The position numbers and the translations under genes were made by a program. Below the pieces are notes generated by a model. The model was given only the letters and a program-made list of their open reading frames with translations. It had not been told where the DNA came from and ran no database searches. Of a DNA stretch of 64,000 nucleotides, positions 37,762 through 47,702 are shown in pieces. The DNA comes from Thermococcus sp. 21S7 (GTDB lineage: Archaea; Methanobacteriota_B; Thermococci; Thermococcales; Thermococcaceae). Numbering within the stretch: the first letter of the stretch is position 1; each line of letters starts with the position of its first letter. The stretch covers positions 62,001 to 126,000 of the forward strand of contig NZ_SNUT01000002.1 in the NCBI RefSeq assembly GCF_012027615.1, written 5' to 3'.

Positions 37762-38232
37762 ATGAAAGTTGAAGGATTCGTTGCTTCCCTTAGGAACGCC
37801 GAGACCATCGGCGAGCTGTTCAAGATACTCTCGGAGAAAGGGGCCCCGGTCGTCGAACTCGACGGGAAGAGGTTTCTCATCGTCGTTGAGGGCGACTTCG
37901 AGGGGAGGAGGTTCTGGACCGAGATAAACGGCGAGAAGGCCAACCAGGCCCTCGGCGATGCTATGCTCAACTCCTCAAGCTTCCCCTTCAAGTGCAGGCG
38001 CCCCTACACCGGTGGAAACGTCATCTTCGTGGACTCCGACGACATCGAGGTTGAGGACTTCCTCGTTGCGTACCGCGACCCCGAATACGGCATCTTCTAC
38101 CGCGTCAAGAACGGAGAGGCGGAGGAGATAACCGAGGAGGACTATGAAAACCTGATTCCGGAGATGCCCGAGTTCAAAATAAAGTCCATGAGCGAGGAGC
38201 AGATGGACATGATGGGAGCCTTCTTCGGCTGA
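37762..38232 (+). CDS. Conserved hypothetical acidic protein
   Basis: The 156-residue soluble protein starts MKVEGFVASLRNAETIGELF. It shows alternating strands and helices (RFLIVVEGDFEGRRFWTEING, NVIFVDSDDIEVEDFLVAYRD) and an acidic C-terminus with a methionine-rich end (SMSEEQMDMMGAFFG). No domain is recognised. CCGGTGGGAACT precedes ATG 37762; it diverges from the ClC gene across a 75-base promoter region. The next gene downstream is convergent. Confidence 0.7.
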   Translation: MKVEGFVASLRNAETIGELFKILSEKGAPVVELDGKRFLIVVEGDFEGRRFWTEINGEKANQALGDAMLNSSSFPFKCRRPYTGGNVIFVDSDDIEVEDFLVAYRDPEYGIFYRVKNGEAEEITEEDYENLIPEMPEFKIKSMSEEQMDMMGAFFG

Positions 38233-38251
38233 TGGGGAAAAGAAAAGAGGC

Positions 38252-39571
38252 TCACCCGGAGCCCTTCAGTTCTTTTATTCTCTTCTTCGTGCTTTCTATC
38301 CTCTCGACCTTTGCACTGGCCTTCTGTGCCCTCGTTGCTTCTATCTCCTCCCTGAAAGCCCACTTGAGGAGCGGCGGGGTTATCAGCACGGAGACCGTTA
38401 TGAATATCAGCGTTGCCGCTATGAACTCAGGGGCATGCTCCTGGCTTATCGCGCCACCGTGGATTGCCACCATCAGGTCAACGAGCGCAACTTCAGTCCT
38501 GGGAACCGAACCGATGCCCATCTGGAGCGACATCCAGAGGTTCTTCTTTGTGAAGAGGAAAGCCCTTCCACGTCCCCAGGCGGTTATCCACGCTCCGATT
38601 CCCCTTCCGATGACCTTTCCGAAGACTGCCACGGCGGTGAGAACCGCGGCCAGAATCAGGGCGTTGGCGTTCTCGAAAACGGTGAGGTTGAGCATCGCCC
38701 CCGTGTGGACGAAGAAGAACGGTATCAGCAGGCCGTAGCCGATGGCCTTCACGTCCTCCATGAGGCGCTTTCCTTCGGGGAGCTTCGAGAGGACGAGGCC
38801 CATCATGAACGCACCCTCAATGGCCGCGGCGAACCAGCCTTCCGCCAGGGCCGCGAAGAGGAACATCATTCCGAGAACCACTCCGAGGATTCCCTTCTCA
38901 ACGTGAAGCCTCTCGGCGAATTTTATGTAATAATCAACGAGGAACCACCAGATGACGCCGGTCAGGATAAAGAACGCCACGATTTTAACAGAGAGCTCAA
39001 GAAGGCCGCCGCTGCCGACGGCGAAGATGACGAGGGCTATACCCAGAAAGTCGTCCATAACGCTCGCGCTCAGGGAAGCCGCCCCAACCTCACTCTTGAG
39101 AACTCCCAAATCCATCATCACCCTGACGGTCAGGCCGATGCTGGTTGCGGTGAGGAGAACGCCGCCCGCAAAGGCCTCCCTGCTCGGGTAGCCCATCTCC
39201 ATGAGGGCGAACCAGCCGACCACGAGGGGGACGAAGACACCGAGAACCGTCGAGACGGTGGCCGTGAGGCCCGTCTTCTTGAGCTGTTCAAGGTCTGCAT
39301 CGAGGGCACCGAGAAACAGGAGGAATATTATACCCAGCTTGGCGAGGAAGTTGGCCACCACCGTCATGTCCGTGGTGAATGCCTCCCCGCTGACTATCGG
39401 GAGGTACTGGGGCGCGACTATGCCGAAGTAGACCAGGTTTCCGAGTATCATTCCCATCAGCAGCTCTCCCAGGACTCCTGGAAGTTCGTAGCGCTCGATG
39501 ATGCTGTCCCCTATCTTTGCGAGTATAAGCGAGAGTCCGAGGGCGAACAGCAGCCACGTCACGGTTTCCAT
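38252..39571 (-). CDS. CPA2-family cation:proton antiporter (KefB/NapA-like)
   Basis: The 439-residue protein has about 12 membrane segments. It starts METVTWLLFALGLSLILAKI, has the family segment ELPGVLGELLMGMILGN near residue 30 and a SASVMDDFLGIALVIFAVG segment near 160 that holds the ion-binding aspartate pair (DD). A basic/acidic cytoplasmic tail follows the last segment. It should exchange Na+ or K+ for protons. The start overlaps the CBS-domain gene by 13 bases, so that protein is a likely regulatory subunit. The longer frame to 39913 lies antisense inside the CBS gene and is rejected. Confidence 0.88.
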   Translation of the reverse strand: METVTWLLFALGLSLILAKIGDSIIERYELPGVLGELLMGMILGNLVYFGIVAPQYLPIVSGEAFTTDMTVVANFLAKLGIIFLLFLGALDADLEQLKKTGLTATVSTVLGVFVPLVVGWFALMEMGYPSREAFAGGVLLTATSIGLTVRVMMDLGVLKSEVGAASLSASVMDDFLGIALVIFAVGSGGLLELSVKIVAFFILTGVIWWFLVDYYIKFAERLHVEKGILGVVLGMMFLFAALAEGWFAAAIEGAFMMGLVLSKLPEGKRLMEDVKAIGYGLLIPFFFVHTGAMLNLTVFENANALILAAVLTAVAVFGKVIGRGIGAWITAWGRGRAFLFTKKNLWMSLQMGIGSVPRTEVALVDLMVAIHGGAISQEHAPEFIAATLIFITVSVLITPPLLKWAFREEIEATRAQKASAKVERIESTKKRIKELKGSG

Positions 39572-40053
39572 TGAGCACCACCTACCCTCAGCAGTCTCAG
39601 CAGCTCGTCTATCAGTATGCGCAGGCTCACCTCGCCCACCAGCTTGCCGTCCTTTACGACCGCCAGCACCTGAATCCTGTACTTGCGCATCTTCATCAGT
39701 GCGTCGAGAACCGTCGCGTCCTCGTTTATGGTGAGCACGTGCCTCTCGGCCACGTCCTCGGCCTTGGTGGCACCCCCAAGCATCGAGCGCAGGGTCTTGC
39801 TCGTCATCCCAAGTTTGAACTTGTGGGCCTCCGGCGGCAGGAGGACGTCTATGACATCTATGTAGCGGATAACTCCCACGAGCTTCATGTTCTCCCTGCT
39901 GTCGACCACCCATACGTGATGTCTGCTCCTGAGTATTTTAAGGACGCTGAGAAGGTCGGAATCGGCCGTTACTACCGGCATCGTTTCGAATCGGGGCATT
40001 ATATCGGTCAGCCTGAGCGAGTGAAAGCTTTCGAGAGCGGACTCGACTTCCAT
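39559..40053 (-). CDS. CBS-domain protein, likely regulator of the adjacent antiporter
   Basis: The 164-residue protein from ATG 40053 contains a CBS pair: TDIMPRFETMPVVTADSDLLSVLK with VVDSRENMKLVGVIRYIDVIDVL, and RHVLTINEDATVLDALMKMR with VLAVVKDGKLVGEVSLRILIDELL. CBS pairs bind adenine nucleotides and gate transporters or enzymes. It overlaps the antiporter gene that follows, so a sensing role for that antiporter is inferred. GGTGATGGTC precedes the start; ATG 40059 is also possible. Confidence 0.87.
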   Translation of the reverse strand: MEVESALESFHSLRLTDIMPRFETMPVVTADSDLLSVLKILRSRHHVWVVDSRENMKLVGVIRYIDVIDVLLPPEAHKFKLGMTSKTLRSMLGGATKAEDVAERHVLTINEDATVLDALMKMRKYRIQVLAVVKDGKLVGEVSLRILIDELLRLLRVGGAQWKP

Positions 40054-40215
40054 GACCATCACCAATTCGGATGGATGAAAAAAGTTCTATTTAAGGCTTT
40101 GTGGGTTGAAGGCGACACCAGCGAAATGTTTAGAACATTGTACCAATAAGAATAACAAAAGAAGTCCTCGGCATGCTTATTAACCTTGAAGGCAAAATTG
40201 ATTGGAGGAATAGTG

Positions 40216-41562
40216 ATGTCTGTGACTGGTGCATCAAACGTCCTTATCCCGAGCGTTGACCTGATGGTCTACGTGTTCTTCGTCGTCCTGGCCGTGGGAC
40301 TGGTTTCCCTTCTAGTGAGCAAGAAGTTTAACGTGTCATACATTCCCCTCTTCATGTTCCTCGGCATACTGGTCGGCCCAGTCCTGGGCCTCCTGAACAG
40401 GGGACTCGCCAACGAGCTGTTCAACTACGTCCGTGTCTTCGGCCTTGTGATGATACTCTTCACCGAGGGTCACACCCTGAGCTGGAAGATGCTGAAAAGA
40501 AACTCCAAGACGATACTGACCCTTGACACCCTGGGACTCCTTCTCACCGCGTTCATCATCGGGGGAATCTTCTCGCTGCTCTTCCACGTGCCCTTCATCG
40601 TCGGGTTCCTCTTTGGGGCCATCATAGGCGCCACGGATCCGGCAACCCTCATCCCGCTGTTCAGGCAGTACCGTGTTCGCGAGGACATCGAAACGGTCAT
40701 CGTCACCGAGTCGATATTCAACGACCCGATGGGTATAGTACTCACCTCGGTGGCCGTTGCAATGCTGGTTCCTGAGGCGTCCAGCGCAAAGTTCCTGGAG
40801 AGCATAGCCCACCACATCGGCCTGTACCCCGCGGCCGTTGTGTTCTTCGTGTACCAGATGGGAGCATCGATACTGATAGGGATAGCGCTCGGCGTGGTTG
40901 GCTACAACATCTTAAAGAAGACCGAGGTGCGGGACTTCCCCGAGATAGTTATATTCGCCCTGGTGATAGCGTTTGGCGGCTTCCTTCTCGGGGAGCTGGT
41001 CCAGGCCTCGGGCTACCTTGTGGTCACAGTCACTGGCATCGTTCTCGGCAATCACAAGGTCTTCTTCCGGGACGACATCTCCGTGGTCAAGAAGGTCATG
41101 CGGGCCGTCGAGAGGGAGGTGCACTTCAACGAGAGCCTTGCAACAATATCCACGATATTCATCTTCACCCTCCTGGGCGCCAGCCTGAACCCGGAGATAA
41201 TAAGGGGTCACATCGTTCAGGGTGTAATCATAGCGTTCGTTCTGATGCTGGTCGCCAGGCCGGTGGCTTCACTCCCCATACTGAGGTGGCGCTCCTTTAA
41301 GGAGTACCTTTTCATATCGCTTGAGGGTCCGAGGGGAGTGGTTCCGGCAGCCCTCGCCAGCCTTCCGCTGACCCTTGGAATCACCTACAACAACCCGGAC
41401 CTGGTGCAGTGGGGAGAGATAATTCTCAGCGTTACCATAATCACCGTTCTCGTCACGGTTCTCGTTGAAACTCTGTGGGTTCCGATTCTCAGGAGGGAAC
41501 TGCTTGAGGTTAGGAGCATCGAGAAGGAGATGAAGAAGGCCGGCTACAAGCCCAACCCCTAG
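40216..41562 (+). CDS. CPA1-family Na+/H+ antiporter (NhaP-like)
   Basis: The 448-residue protein has about 12-13 membrane segments. It contains TEGHTLSWKMLKRN, the unwound-helix motif GAIIGATDPATLIPLFRQY (about residue 142) and ESIFNDPMGIVLTSVAVAM (ND motif, about 172), which define electroneutral CPA1 antiporters. FEYLFISLEGPRGVVPAALASLP-type (KEYLFISLEGPRG) is the conserved late segment. It exports Na+ in exchange for H+. ATG 40216 follows GGAGGAATAGTG; the gene diverges from the CBS/CPA2 pair. Confidence 0.9.
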   Translation: MSVTGASNVLIPSVDLMVYVFFVVLAVGLVSLLVSKKFNVSYIPLFMFLGILVGPVLGLLNRGLANELFNYVRVFGLVMILFTEGHTLSWKMLKRNSKTILTLDTLGLLLTAFIIGGIFSLLFHVPFIVGFLFGAIIGATDPATLIPLFRQYRVREDIETVIVTESIFNDPMGIVLTSVAVAMLVPEASSAKFLESIAHHIGLYPAAVVFFVYQMGASILIGIALGVVGYNILKKTEVRDFPEIVIFALVIAFGGFLLGELVQASGYLVVTVTGIVLGNHKVFFRDDISVVKKVMRAVEREVHFNESLATISTIFIFTLLGASLNPEIIRGHIVQGVIIAFVLMLVARPVASLPILRWRSFKEYLFISLEGPRGVVPAALASLPLTLGITYNNPDLVQWGEIILSVTIITVLVTVLVETLWVPILRRELLEVRSIEKEMKKAGYKPNP

Positions 41563-41581
41563 TACATTTTAACACCTCGGG

Positions 41582-41625
41582 CGGGAAGTCCCTTTCCAAA
41601 AGGGCGGGTAGTTCGCCGCTTCCCG
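41582..41625. ncRNA. Structured element resembling an IS200/IS605 right end or omega-RNA-like hairpin
   Basis: Twenty bases after the antiporter stop, CGGGAAG (41582-41588) pairs with CTTCCCG (41619-41625), enclosing CCCTTT-CCA-AAAGGG (41590-41604) and a GGGTAGTTC segment. The order GGGAAG, hairpin, GGGTAGTTC recalls the right ends and guide-RNA 3' parts of TnpB-bearing elements, but no tnpB is near. It may instead be a terminator or processed 3' UTR. The rest of the 179-base gap holds a TATA element (GTATATAAAGC, about 41687-41697) for the next gene. Confidence 0.35.
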
Positions 41626-41741
41626 AAGGGATTAGGTTTTGTTCCGGTTTGTTTTAGTTCGGATACTACCTGTTTCTGGCCGACAAGTATATAAAGCTCG
41701 GTGGATTATGGAATCACGTGGAGGGAGTTTAGGTGAGCTGA

Positions 41742-42431
41742 ATGAGAACGTGGGAAAAGGGAATAATCCTGATCGCCAGGGCCATCGTTTTCTTTGGTCT
41801 CATCAGCACCCTGATGTACGGAAAGTTTGATCAAATTCTCAGCGCTTCTGCTGGCTTCTTCTCCCTCTTCGTCCCAAGTATCGTTCGGAGGATATACCCG
41901 CATCCCAGCAGAAGGATATGGCCGTGGGTCAGCCCGTTCTACAACGACAGCGTCTACGCCCTCTTCGCGATATTCATGGCCGCCCATATAACGTTTCTCA
42001 ACGTTCCTTTCCTGCACCTCGACCTGTACAACCAGGTCTGGAAGGGGGCGGACATACCGAGCCACTACCTGGGCGGCCTCGTGACGTGGGCCATATTCAA
42101 CGAAGTCGTCCTGGAATCGTCGAGAACCTACCACCTTCACTGGAGTTCCCTGAAGATATTTTCCATCAGTCTCTTCGCACTCTTCCTGGCCGGGGTGGGA
42201 TGGGAGTTCTTTGAGGTGGCACTTCAGCCCAGCATGCCCTGGCTCTACGAGAGCATGAGAAACAAAGTTCAGGACGTCGTTATGGAGCTGTTCGGTTTTG
42301 GAACCGGGGTTTTCATGGTTATCAAGTGGGAGTATCCATACTCCATGAGGAAGCCCCTCGAAAACGCCCCAGTGAGTGTGGAAACAGCTACTGTTGACCT
42401 GCTCCCGCAACCTGATCACGTGAAAGAATGA
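41742..42431 (+). CDS. Conserved integral membrane protein
   Basis: The 229-residue protein has about six hydrophobic segments (IILIARAIVFFGLISTLMYG, ILSASAGFFSLFVPSIV, LFAIFMAAHITFLN, GLVTWAIFNEVV, IFSISLFALFLAGVGWEFFE, VVMELFGFGTGVFMVI). The late VGWEFFE and DVVMELFGFGTG resemble DUF2238-type predicted membrane proteins, but I am not certain of the family. TTTAGGTGAGCTGA precedes ATG 41742. No functional hint beyond the surrounding ion-transport genes. Confidence 0.7.
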   Translation: MRTWEKGIILIARAIVFFGLISTLMYGKFDQILSASAGFFSLFVPSIVRRIYPHPSRRIWPWVSPFYNDSVYALFAIFMAAHITFLNVPFLHLDLYNQVWKGADIPSHYLGGLVTWAIFNEVVLESSRTYHLHWSSLKIFSISLFALFLAGVGWEFFEVALQPSMPWLYESMRNKVQDVVMELFGFGTGVFMVIKWEYPYSMRKPLENAPVSVETATVDLLPQPDHVKE

Positions 42432-42436
42432 AATTT

Positions 42437-43300
42437 TTAAGCCCCTTTTCCCATCGCTCCCATGAAGTGGAACAGCAGCTTTGCCGCGGTCAGGGCGGTA
42501 ACGTCGCCGAGTCCGCTCCCCGCGACCTCCATTATGTCAAAGCCCGCTATTCTCTTGTTCTCCAGGAGCCACTCCATCGCCTCAACCACTTCCCAGAACC
42601 CCAGACCTCCCGCCTCCGGGGTGCCCGTCGATGGAACCAGCGGGGGGTCGAACACGTCTATGTCAACCGAGAGGTAGACAGGCTCGGGGAGGGGCTTCAC
42701 AAGCTCGACGAAGGCATCGAAGTCGTAGTCCCTCGCGTGAACCCAGGGGATTCCGTTCTCCTCCGCGTAGAGAACCTCCTCCCTCGTGCCGCTCCTTATC
42801 CCGAACATCGCCTCCCTGACTCCCAGCTCGCCTATCCTCCTCGCAACGCAGGCGTGGTTGTATGGGTTGTCCTCGTAGCTCTCGCGCAGGTCGAGATGGG
42901 CATCGAAGACGACGTAGCTGGCCGGCTTAAGCGCCTCAACGGCTCCAAGGGTCTGGGAGTGCTCGCCGCCCAGGAGTATCGGCACTGCTTTCGGATTGAC
43001 GCGCTTGAGCTCCTCGACCGTTTCCCTAACCCTGTCCGCGGTCTTGCGGGGATCGCCGGCGACAACGGCGACGTCTCCGATGTCCGCTATGGGGAGTTCC
43101 GCTATGTCAATCCCGTAGTCGAGGATGTAGCTTTCGAGGTTGAGCGTTGCGTGCCTGATGAGCGTTGGGCCGAACCTCGCGCCGGGCTTGAAGCTGGTCG
43201 TTCCGTCGAAGGGTACGCCCAGGATAACGAATCTGGCCTCTCCTGGCTCGGCAAGTGGGAATTCAAGCTTAAGCGTTTCATAGGTGTAAAGGAAGTCCAC
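42437..43300 (-). CDS. speB: Agmatinase / ureohydrolase
   Basis: The 287-residue ureohydrolase shows the binuclear manganese motifs GGEHSQTLG (about residue 110), VVFDAHLDLRESY (about 133) and VYLSVDIDVFDPPLVPSTGTPEAGG (about 205). It hydrolyses agmatine or, in Thermococcus as I recall, N1-aminopropylagmatine, releasing urea in polyamine synthesis. The next gene upstream on the same strand encodes aIF5A, which needs spermidine-derived hypusine modification. The start is GTG 43300 after GAGGTGAGACT. Confidence 0.9.
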   Translation of the reverse strand: MDFLYTYETLKLEFPLAEPGEARFVILGVPFDGTTSFKPGARFGPTLIRHATLNLESYILDYGIDIAELPIADIGDVAVVAGDPRKTADRVRETVEELKRVNPKAVPILLGGEHSQTLGAVEALKPASYVVFDAHLDLRESYEDNPYNHACVARRIGELGVREAMFGIRSGTREEVLYAEENGIPWVHARDYDFDAFVELVKPLPEPVYLSVDIDVFDPPLVPSTGTPEAGGLGFWEVVEAMEWLLENKRIAGFDIMEVAGSGLGDVTALTAAKLLFHFMGAMGKGA

Positions 43301-43370
43301 AGTCTCACCTCCAGTGAGAATTGGTCGGAGTGCTTCTTAAAAGGTTGCGGAAATAGAAGAGCGGAAGGGC

Positions 43371-43781
43371 TCACTCGCCCTTGAGCTTCATTATCTTTAT
43401 CCTACCAAGGGTCTCCCAGTACTCGACGTTGATGCCCTCCTTGAGCTGGTCCTTGATGTCGTCGGCGACGCCGCCCTCGATCGGGACGTCGTAGAGCTCG
43501 TAGGTCTCCATGTCCATAATCTGGACGGTGTCAGGGGTCATGGCGATGATCTGGGCGGTTCTTTTGTCTATGATTGGAACGTCAACCTCGGCGCTGGTGG
43601 GCTTGACGATGCTCCTGACCTTGCCGTCGAAGATTCCAACGGCCTCGATCCTGGCCTTGGCGGAGCCGTGCTTTCCTGGTGAGGAAACGGTTATGTTGCC
43701 AATCCTGCAGGGCTCGCCGTCGATGAGGATGTACCTTCCGGGCTTGAGCTTGCTAACCTGAACCTTGGTCTTGTCTCCCAT
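43371..43781 (-). CDS. Translation factor aIF5A
   Basis: The 136-residue protein has the SH3-like N-terminal domain with [12 protein letters not shown], whose K37 is the expected hypusine/deoxyhypusine lysine, and an OB-fold C-terminal domain ([24 protein letters not shown]). It helps stalled ribosomes form difficult peptide bonds. GGGAGGTCTGAAAA precedes ATG 43781. The deoxyhypusine synthase gene is not in this window; the adjacent agmatinase supplies the polyamine route. Confidence 0.95.
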   Translation of the reverse strand: MGDKTKVQVSKLKPGRYILIDGEPCRIGNITVSSPGKHGSAKARIEAVGIFDGKVRSIVKPTSAEVDVPIIDKRTAQIIAMTPDTVQIMDMETYELYDVPIEGGVADDIKDQLKEGINVEYWETLGRIKIMKLKGE

Positions 43782-43854
43782 TTTTCAGACCTCCCATAAG
43801 CGTTCTAAAACCGATTGGGAAGGGTCTTTAAAAAATTTTTGAAAATGGAAAAGC

Positions 43855-45234
43855 TCAGCGGCGGGTCTTCATCAGCATGCTGTTCATGAGCACCGGCACG
43901 AAGAGAACCAGACCGAGCAGTGCCCCAATTTTGACCGGTGTTTGCGGAGCCTTGAAGGTGAAGTACAGGCTTACAAGGCCGGTTAGGAGCAGCAGTGCAA
44001 TTATGCCGCCGATGACCCCTTTGTTGTGTGCAAGCTCGCCTGAGAGGAGTGGGTAGGCTTCCACCGCCGCTATGAGGGCACCGACGCTGAATGGCACGAC
44101 GACGAACATGGTTCTGATGTCGCCTACGACCATCGTTGCCGAGAGCACGAGGCCGAGGAAGGCCACCAGCATCAGGCTCTTGCTCCTTCCAAGCTGCATG
44201 ACCTCGGAGAGTATCTGGCTGCCCATCTCAATGAGGATTATGATGGTGGTCAGTCCAGCGAAATAGAGCGAGAGCATTAGCAGGTATATCAGCCTGTCGG
44301 CGCTGGCGATGTTATCCTTGAGCACGTGGGGAATCGAGTAGAACACTTCGATTGAGTCCATCGGACTCTTCTCACTGTTGGTGGCGTAGTCCTTAAGGTT
44401 CTGGAAGCCGAGGTAGAGCTTCATGGACTCCTCTGCGGGAATGTTGGGGCTGTGGAATGCCTTTCCAAAGCCCTGGTAGGCGGCGCCGAGGGAGTATGCG
44501 ACGGTGAAAGCTGCCGCGAAGCTGAGGATTATCTGAAGGACGAAAACCGCCGCGAGGACTTTCCTGAGGTCAAGCTCCTCCGGGGTAAAGCTTCCGACCA
44601 CGTAGTAAACGCCCGCACCGAGTCCAAAGGAAACGAGGACCGATATGAGCATGTAGAGGATTCCCTTGAGGGAGAGCGGCTGGTCGAAGGACGTTATCGC
44701 TGAGACCGCGTTGTTCATGTATTGGACAGCCCGCGGCGCGGTGACCGCACTGAGGGCCTGGTTCCTGATGAGGATGGCCGAAACTATCGCGAAGATTACG
44801 AAGAGCACGGAGAGTACCGAGATGACTTCGAGGGTTCTGCCCTTGGCCAGCAGGAGAAGTATCACGGAGAGGAGTATCGTTCCGAGGGCGATCGCCGGGA
44901 CGTACTTGGACCCTATGCCCAGAATGTATATGATGCTGTACGAGGAGTAGTAGGTTGTGATTCCGAGCATCACGAGCAGGAACATTATGAGCACGAATAT
45001 CAGCGCCGGAGTGCGCGATATCTTGAAGAACAGCTCGTATATCAGGTATCTGGTGCGTTTGGTGCTCTCCGCCTCACTGTATATCAGGAACAGCGCCACG
45101 AGCATCGGTATCAGCGATATCAGGAATCCCTTCAGCCCAAAGTTTATGTAGTACTTGGGCAGAACCAGAAAGTTCCAGATTCCAAGGATGTACCCGGTTA
45201 TCAAAAACGCCATCAGGAAGCTTATTTTTCTCAT
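43855..45234 (-). CDS. Divergent NSS-family (sodium-dependent) transporter-like membrane protein
   Basis: The 459-residue protein has about 12 membrane segments. Segment 1, GYILGIWNFLVLPKYYINFG, resembles the unwound GxGNxWRFPY helix of neurotransmitter:sodium symporters, and DQPLSLKGILYMLISVLVSFGLG and ADRLIYLLMLSLYFAGLTTI are compatible with that fold. An extracellular loop of about 60 residues lies near residue 265. The substrate is unknown. A TATA element (minus, TTTTTATATTAC, about 45307-45318) and a leader hairpin precede it. Confidence 0.65.
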   Translation of the reverse strand: MRKISFLMAFLITGYILGIWNFLVLPKYYINFGLKGFLISLIPMLVALFLIYSEAESTKRTRYLIYELFFKISRTPALIFVLIMFLLVMLGITTYYSSYSIIYILGIGSKYVPAIALGTILLSVILLLLAKGRTLEVISVLSVLFVIFAIVSAILIRNQALSAVTAPRAVQYMNNAVSAITSFDQPLSLKGILYMLISVLVSFGLGAGVYYVVGSFTPEELDLRKVLAAVFVLQIILSFAAAFTVAYSLGAAYQGFGKAFHSPNIPAEESMKLYLGFQNLKDYATNSEKSPMDSIEVFYSIPHVLKDNIASADRLIYLLMLSLYFAGLTTIIILIEMGSQILSEVMQLGRSKSLMLVAFLGLVLSATMVVGDIRTMFVVVPFSVGALIAAVEAYPLLSGELAHNKGVIGGIIALLLLTGLVSLYFTFKAPQTPVKIGALLGLVLFVPVLMNSMLMKTRR

Positions 45235-45248
45235 AGATTCACACCCCC

Positions 45249-45300
45249 ATCGTAATGTTTCTGGCCCGTTATCCCGGGAAAGCTTACGGGGAATTAAACG
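45249..45300 (-). promoter_or_regulatory. Leader hairpin before the NSS-like transporter gene
   Basis: In the predicted leader, CCCGTT and AACGGG arms enclose about 26 bases that include a CCCGGG core. The leader is roughly 60 bases, longer than most here. It might control translation of the transporter or reflect a start-site mis-prediction. Confidence 0.25.
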
Positions 45301-45338
45301 GGAGGTAATATAAAAACGTTATGTCCCCGCGGGCGTTT

Positions 45339-47064
<1,726 letters not shown>

Positions 47065-47089
47065 GTCAACACCCCATGGGAGTTGTGGC

Positions 47090-47104
47090 AAGGTATATAT
47101 AAGC
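47090..47104. promoter_or_regulatory. Symmetrical TATA element shared by divergent genes
   Basis: AAGGTATATATAAGC lies about 26 bases from each start codon (47064 leftward, 47124 rightward). TATATA is palindromic, so polymerase direction must be set by flanking BRE sequence. A leaderless rightward transcript is predicted; the leftward one retains room for GGGGTG. Confidence 0.55.
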
Positions 47105-47123
47105 CCTGCTCCTAGTTTCTCCA

Positions 47124-47702
47124 ATGCCGTTCAAGCTTCCCATCTTCCGGAAAAAGGTCCTCGAAGTGCTCGCCTCCTCCGATGAGACGAAGGTCATGCA
47201 CGTAAGCGATACTCCCGAGAGCGTCTACCGCTTCATCGGTGAGCTCATAGAAAAAACCGCTCCGGATTACGTCATCCACACCGGCGACCTCGCCGACAAC
47301 GTGAAGCTGGAGAGACGGCCAGAGCTCAGGCCCCGCTACCAGGGAGCAATAAGGAAGCTCGCCCACGTTCTCAAGGGCTATGGGGTGAAACTCTACGTCG
47401 TTCCGGGAAACGAGGACGACCCGGAGCTGGTCAGGGAGTTCTTTGGTGACGCCGTCGTTGAGCCCGGGACCGTCATCGAGATAGAGAGTGCGAGGTTTGC
47501 CCTGGGCCATACGTGGAGGGACGTGGCGAACCTGGACGCAGATTTCAGACTGTACGGCCACAACTTTAAGCTGGTCGAGAGGGGTCTAAATGGCGTTCTC
47601 GGCGTCAACTTCGTTCTTCTGCCGAGCAGGCAGACCTACCGCGTTAAGTACCCCGGCGGAACGGATTTTGATAGGGGCTACAAGATGTGGAGGGGAATAT
47701 GA
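47124..47702 (+). CDS. Calcineurin-type metallophosphoesterase
   Basis: The 192-residue protein has the metal-ligand motifs of the superfamily: VMHVSDTPESVYRF (D of the usual DxH is retained, H replaced by T), YVIHTGDLADNVKLE (GDxxD, about residue 53), VPGNEDDPELV (GNxD, N then E instead of H) and RLYGHNFK (GH). The departures from DxH and GNHD make activity less certain. It has no membrane segment. The mRNA is probably leaderless. Its stop overlaps the next gene. Confidence 0.75.
   Translation: MPFKLPIFRKKVLEVLASSDETKVMHVSDTPESVYRFIGELIEKTAPDYVIHTGDLADNVKLERRPELRPRYQGAIRKLAHVLKGYGVKLYVVPGNEDDPELVREFFGDAVVEPGTVIEIESARFALGHTWRDVANLDADFRLYGHNFKLVERGLNGVLGVNFVLLPSRQTYRVKYPGGTDFDRGYKMWRGI

Noticed and set aside
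38252-39913. Longer antiporter frame and the 379-codon opposite frame at 38435-39574
   Set aside because: The extension lies in the CBS gene in another frame with low-complexity sequence; the opposite frame is an antisense shadow without membrane or domain features.
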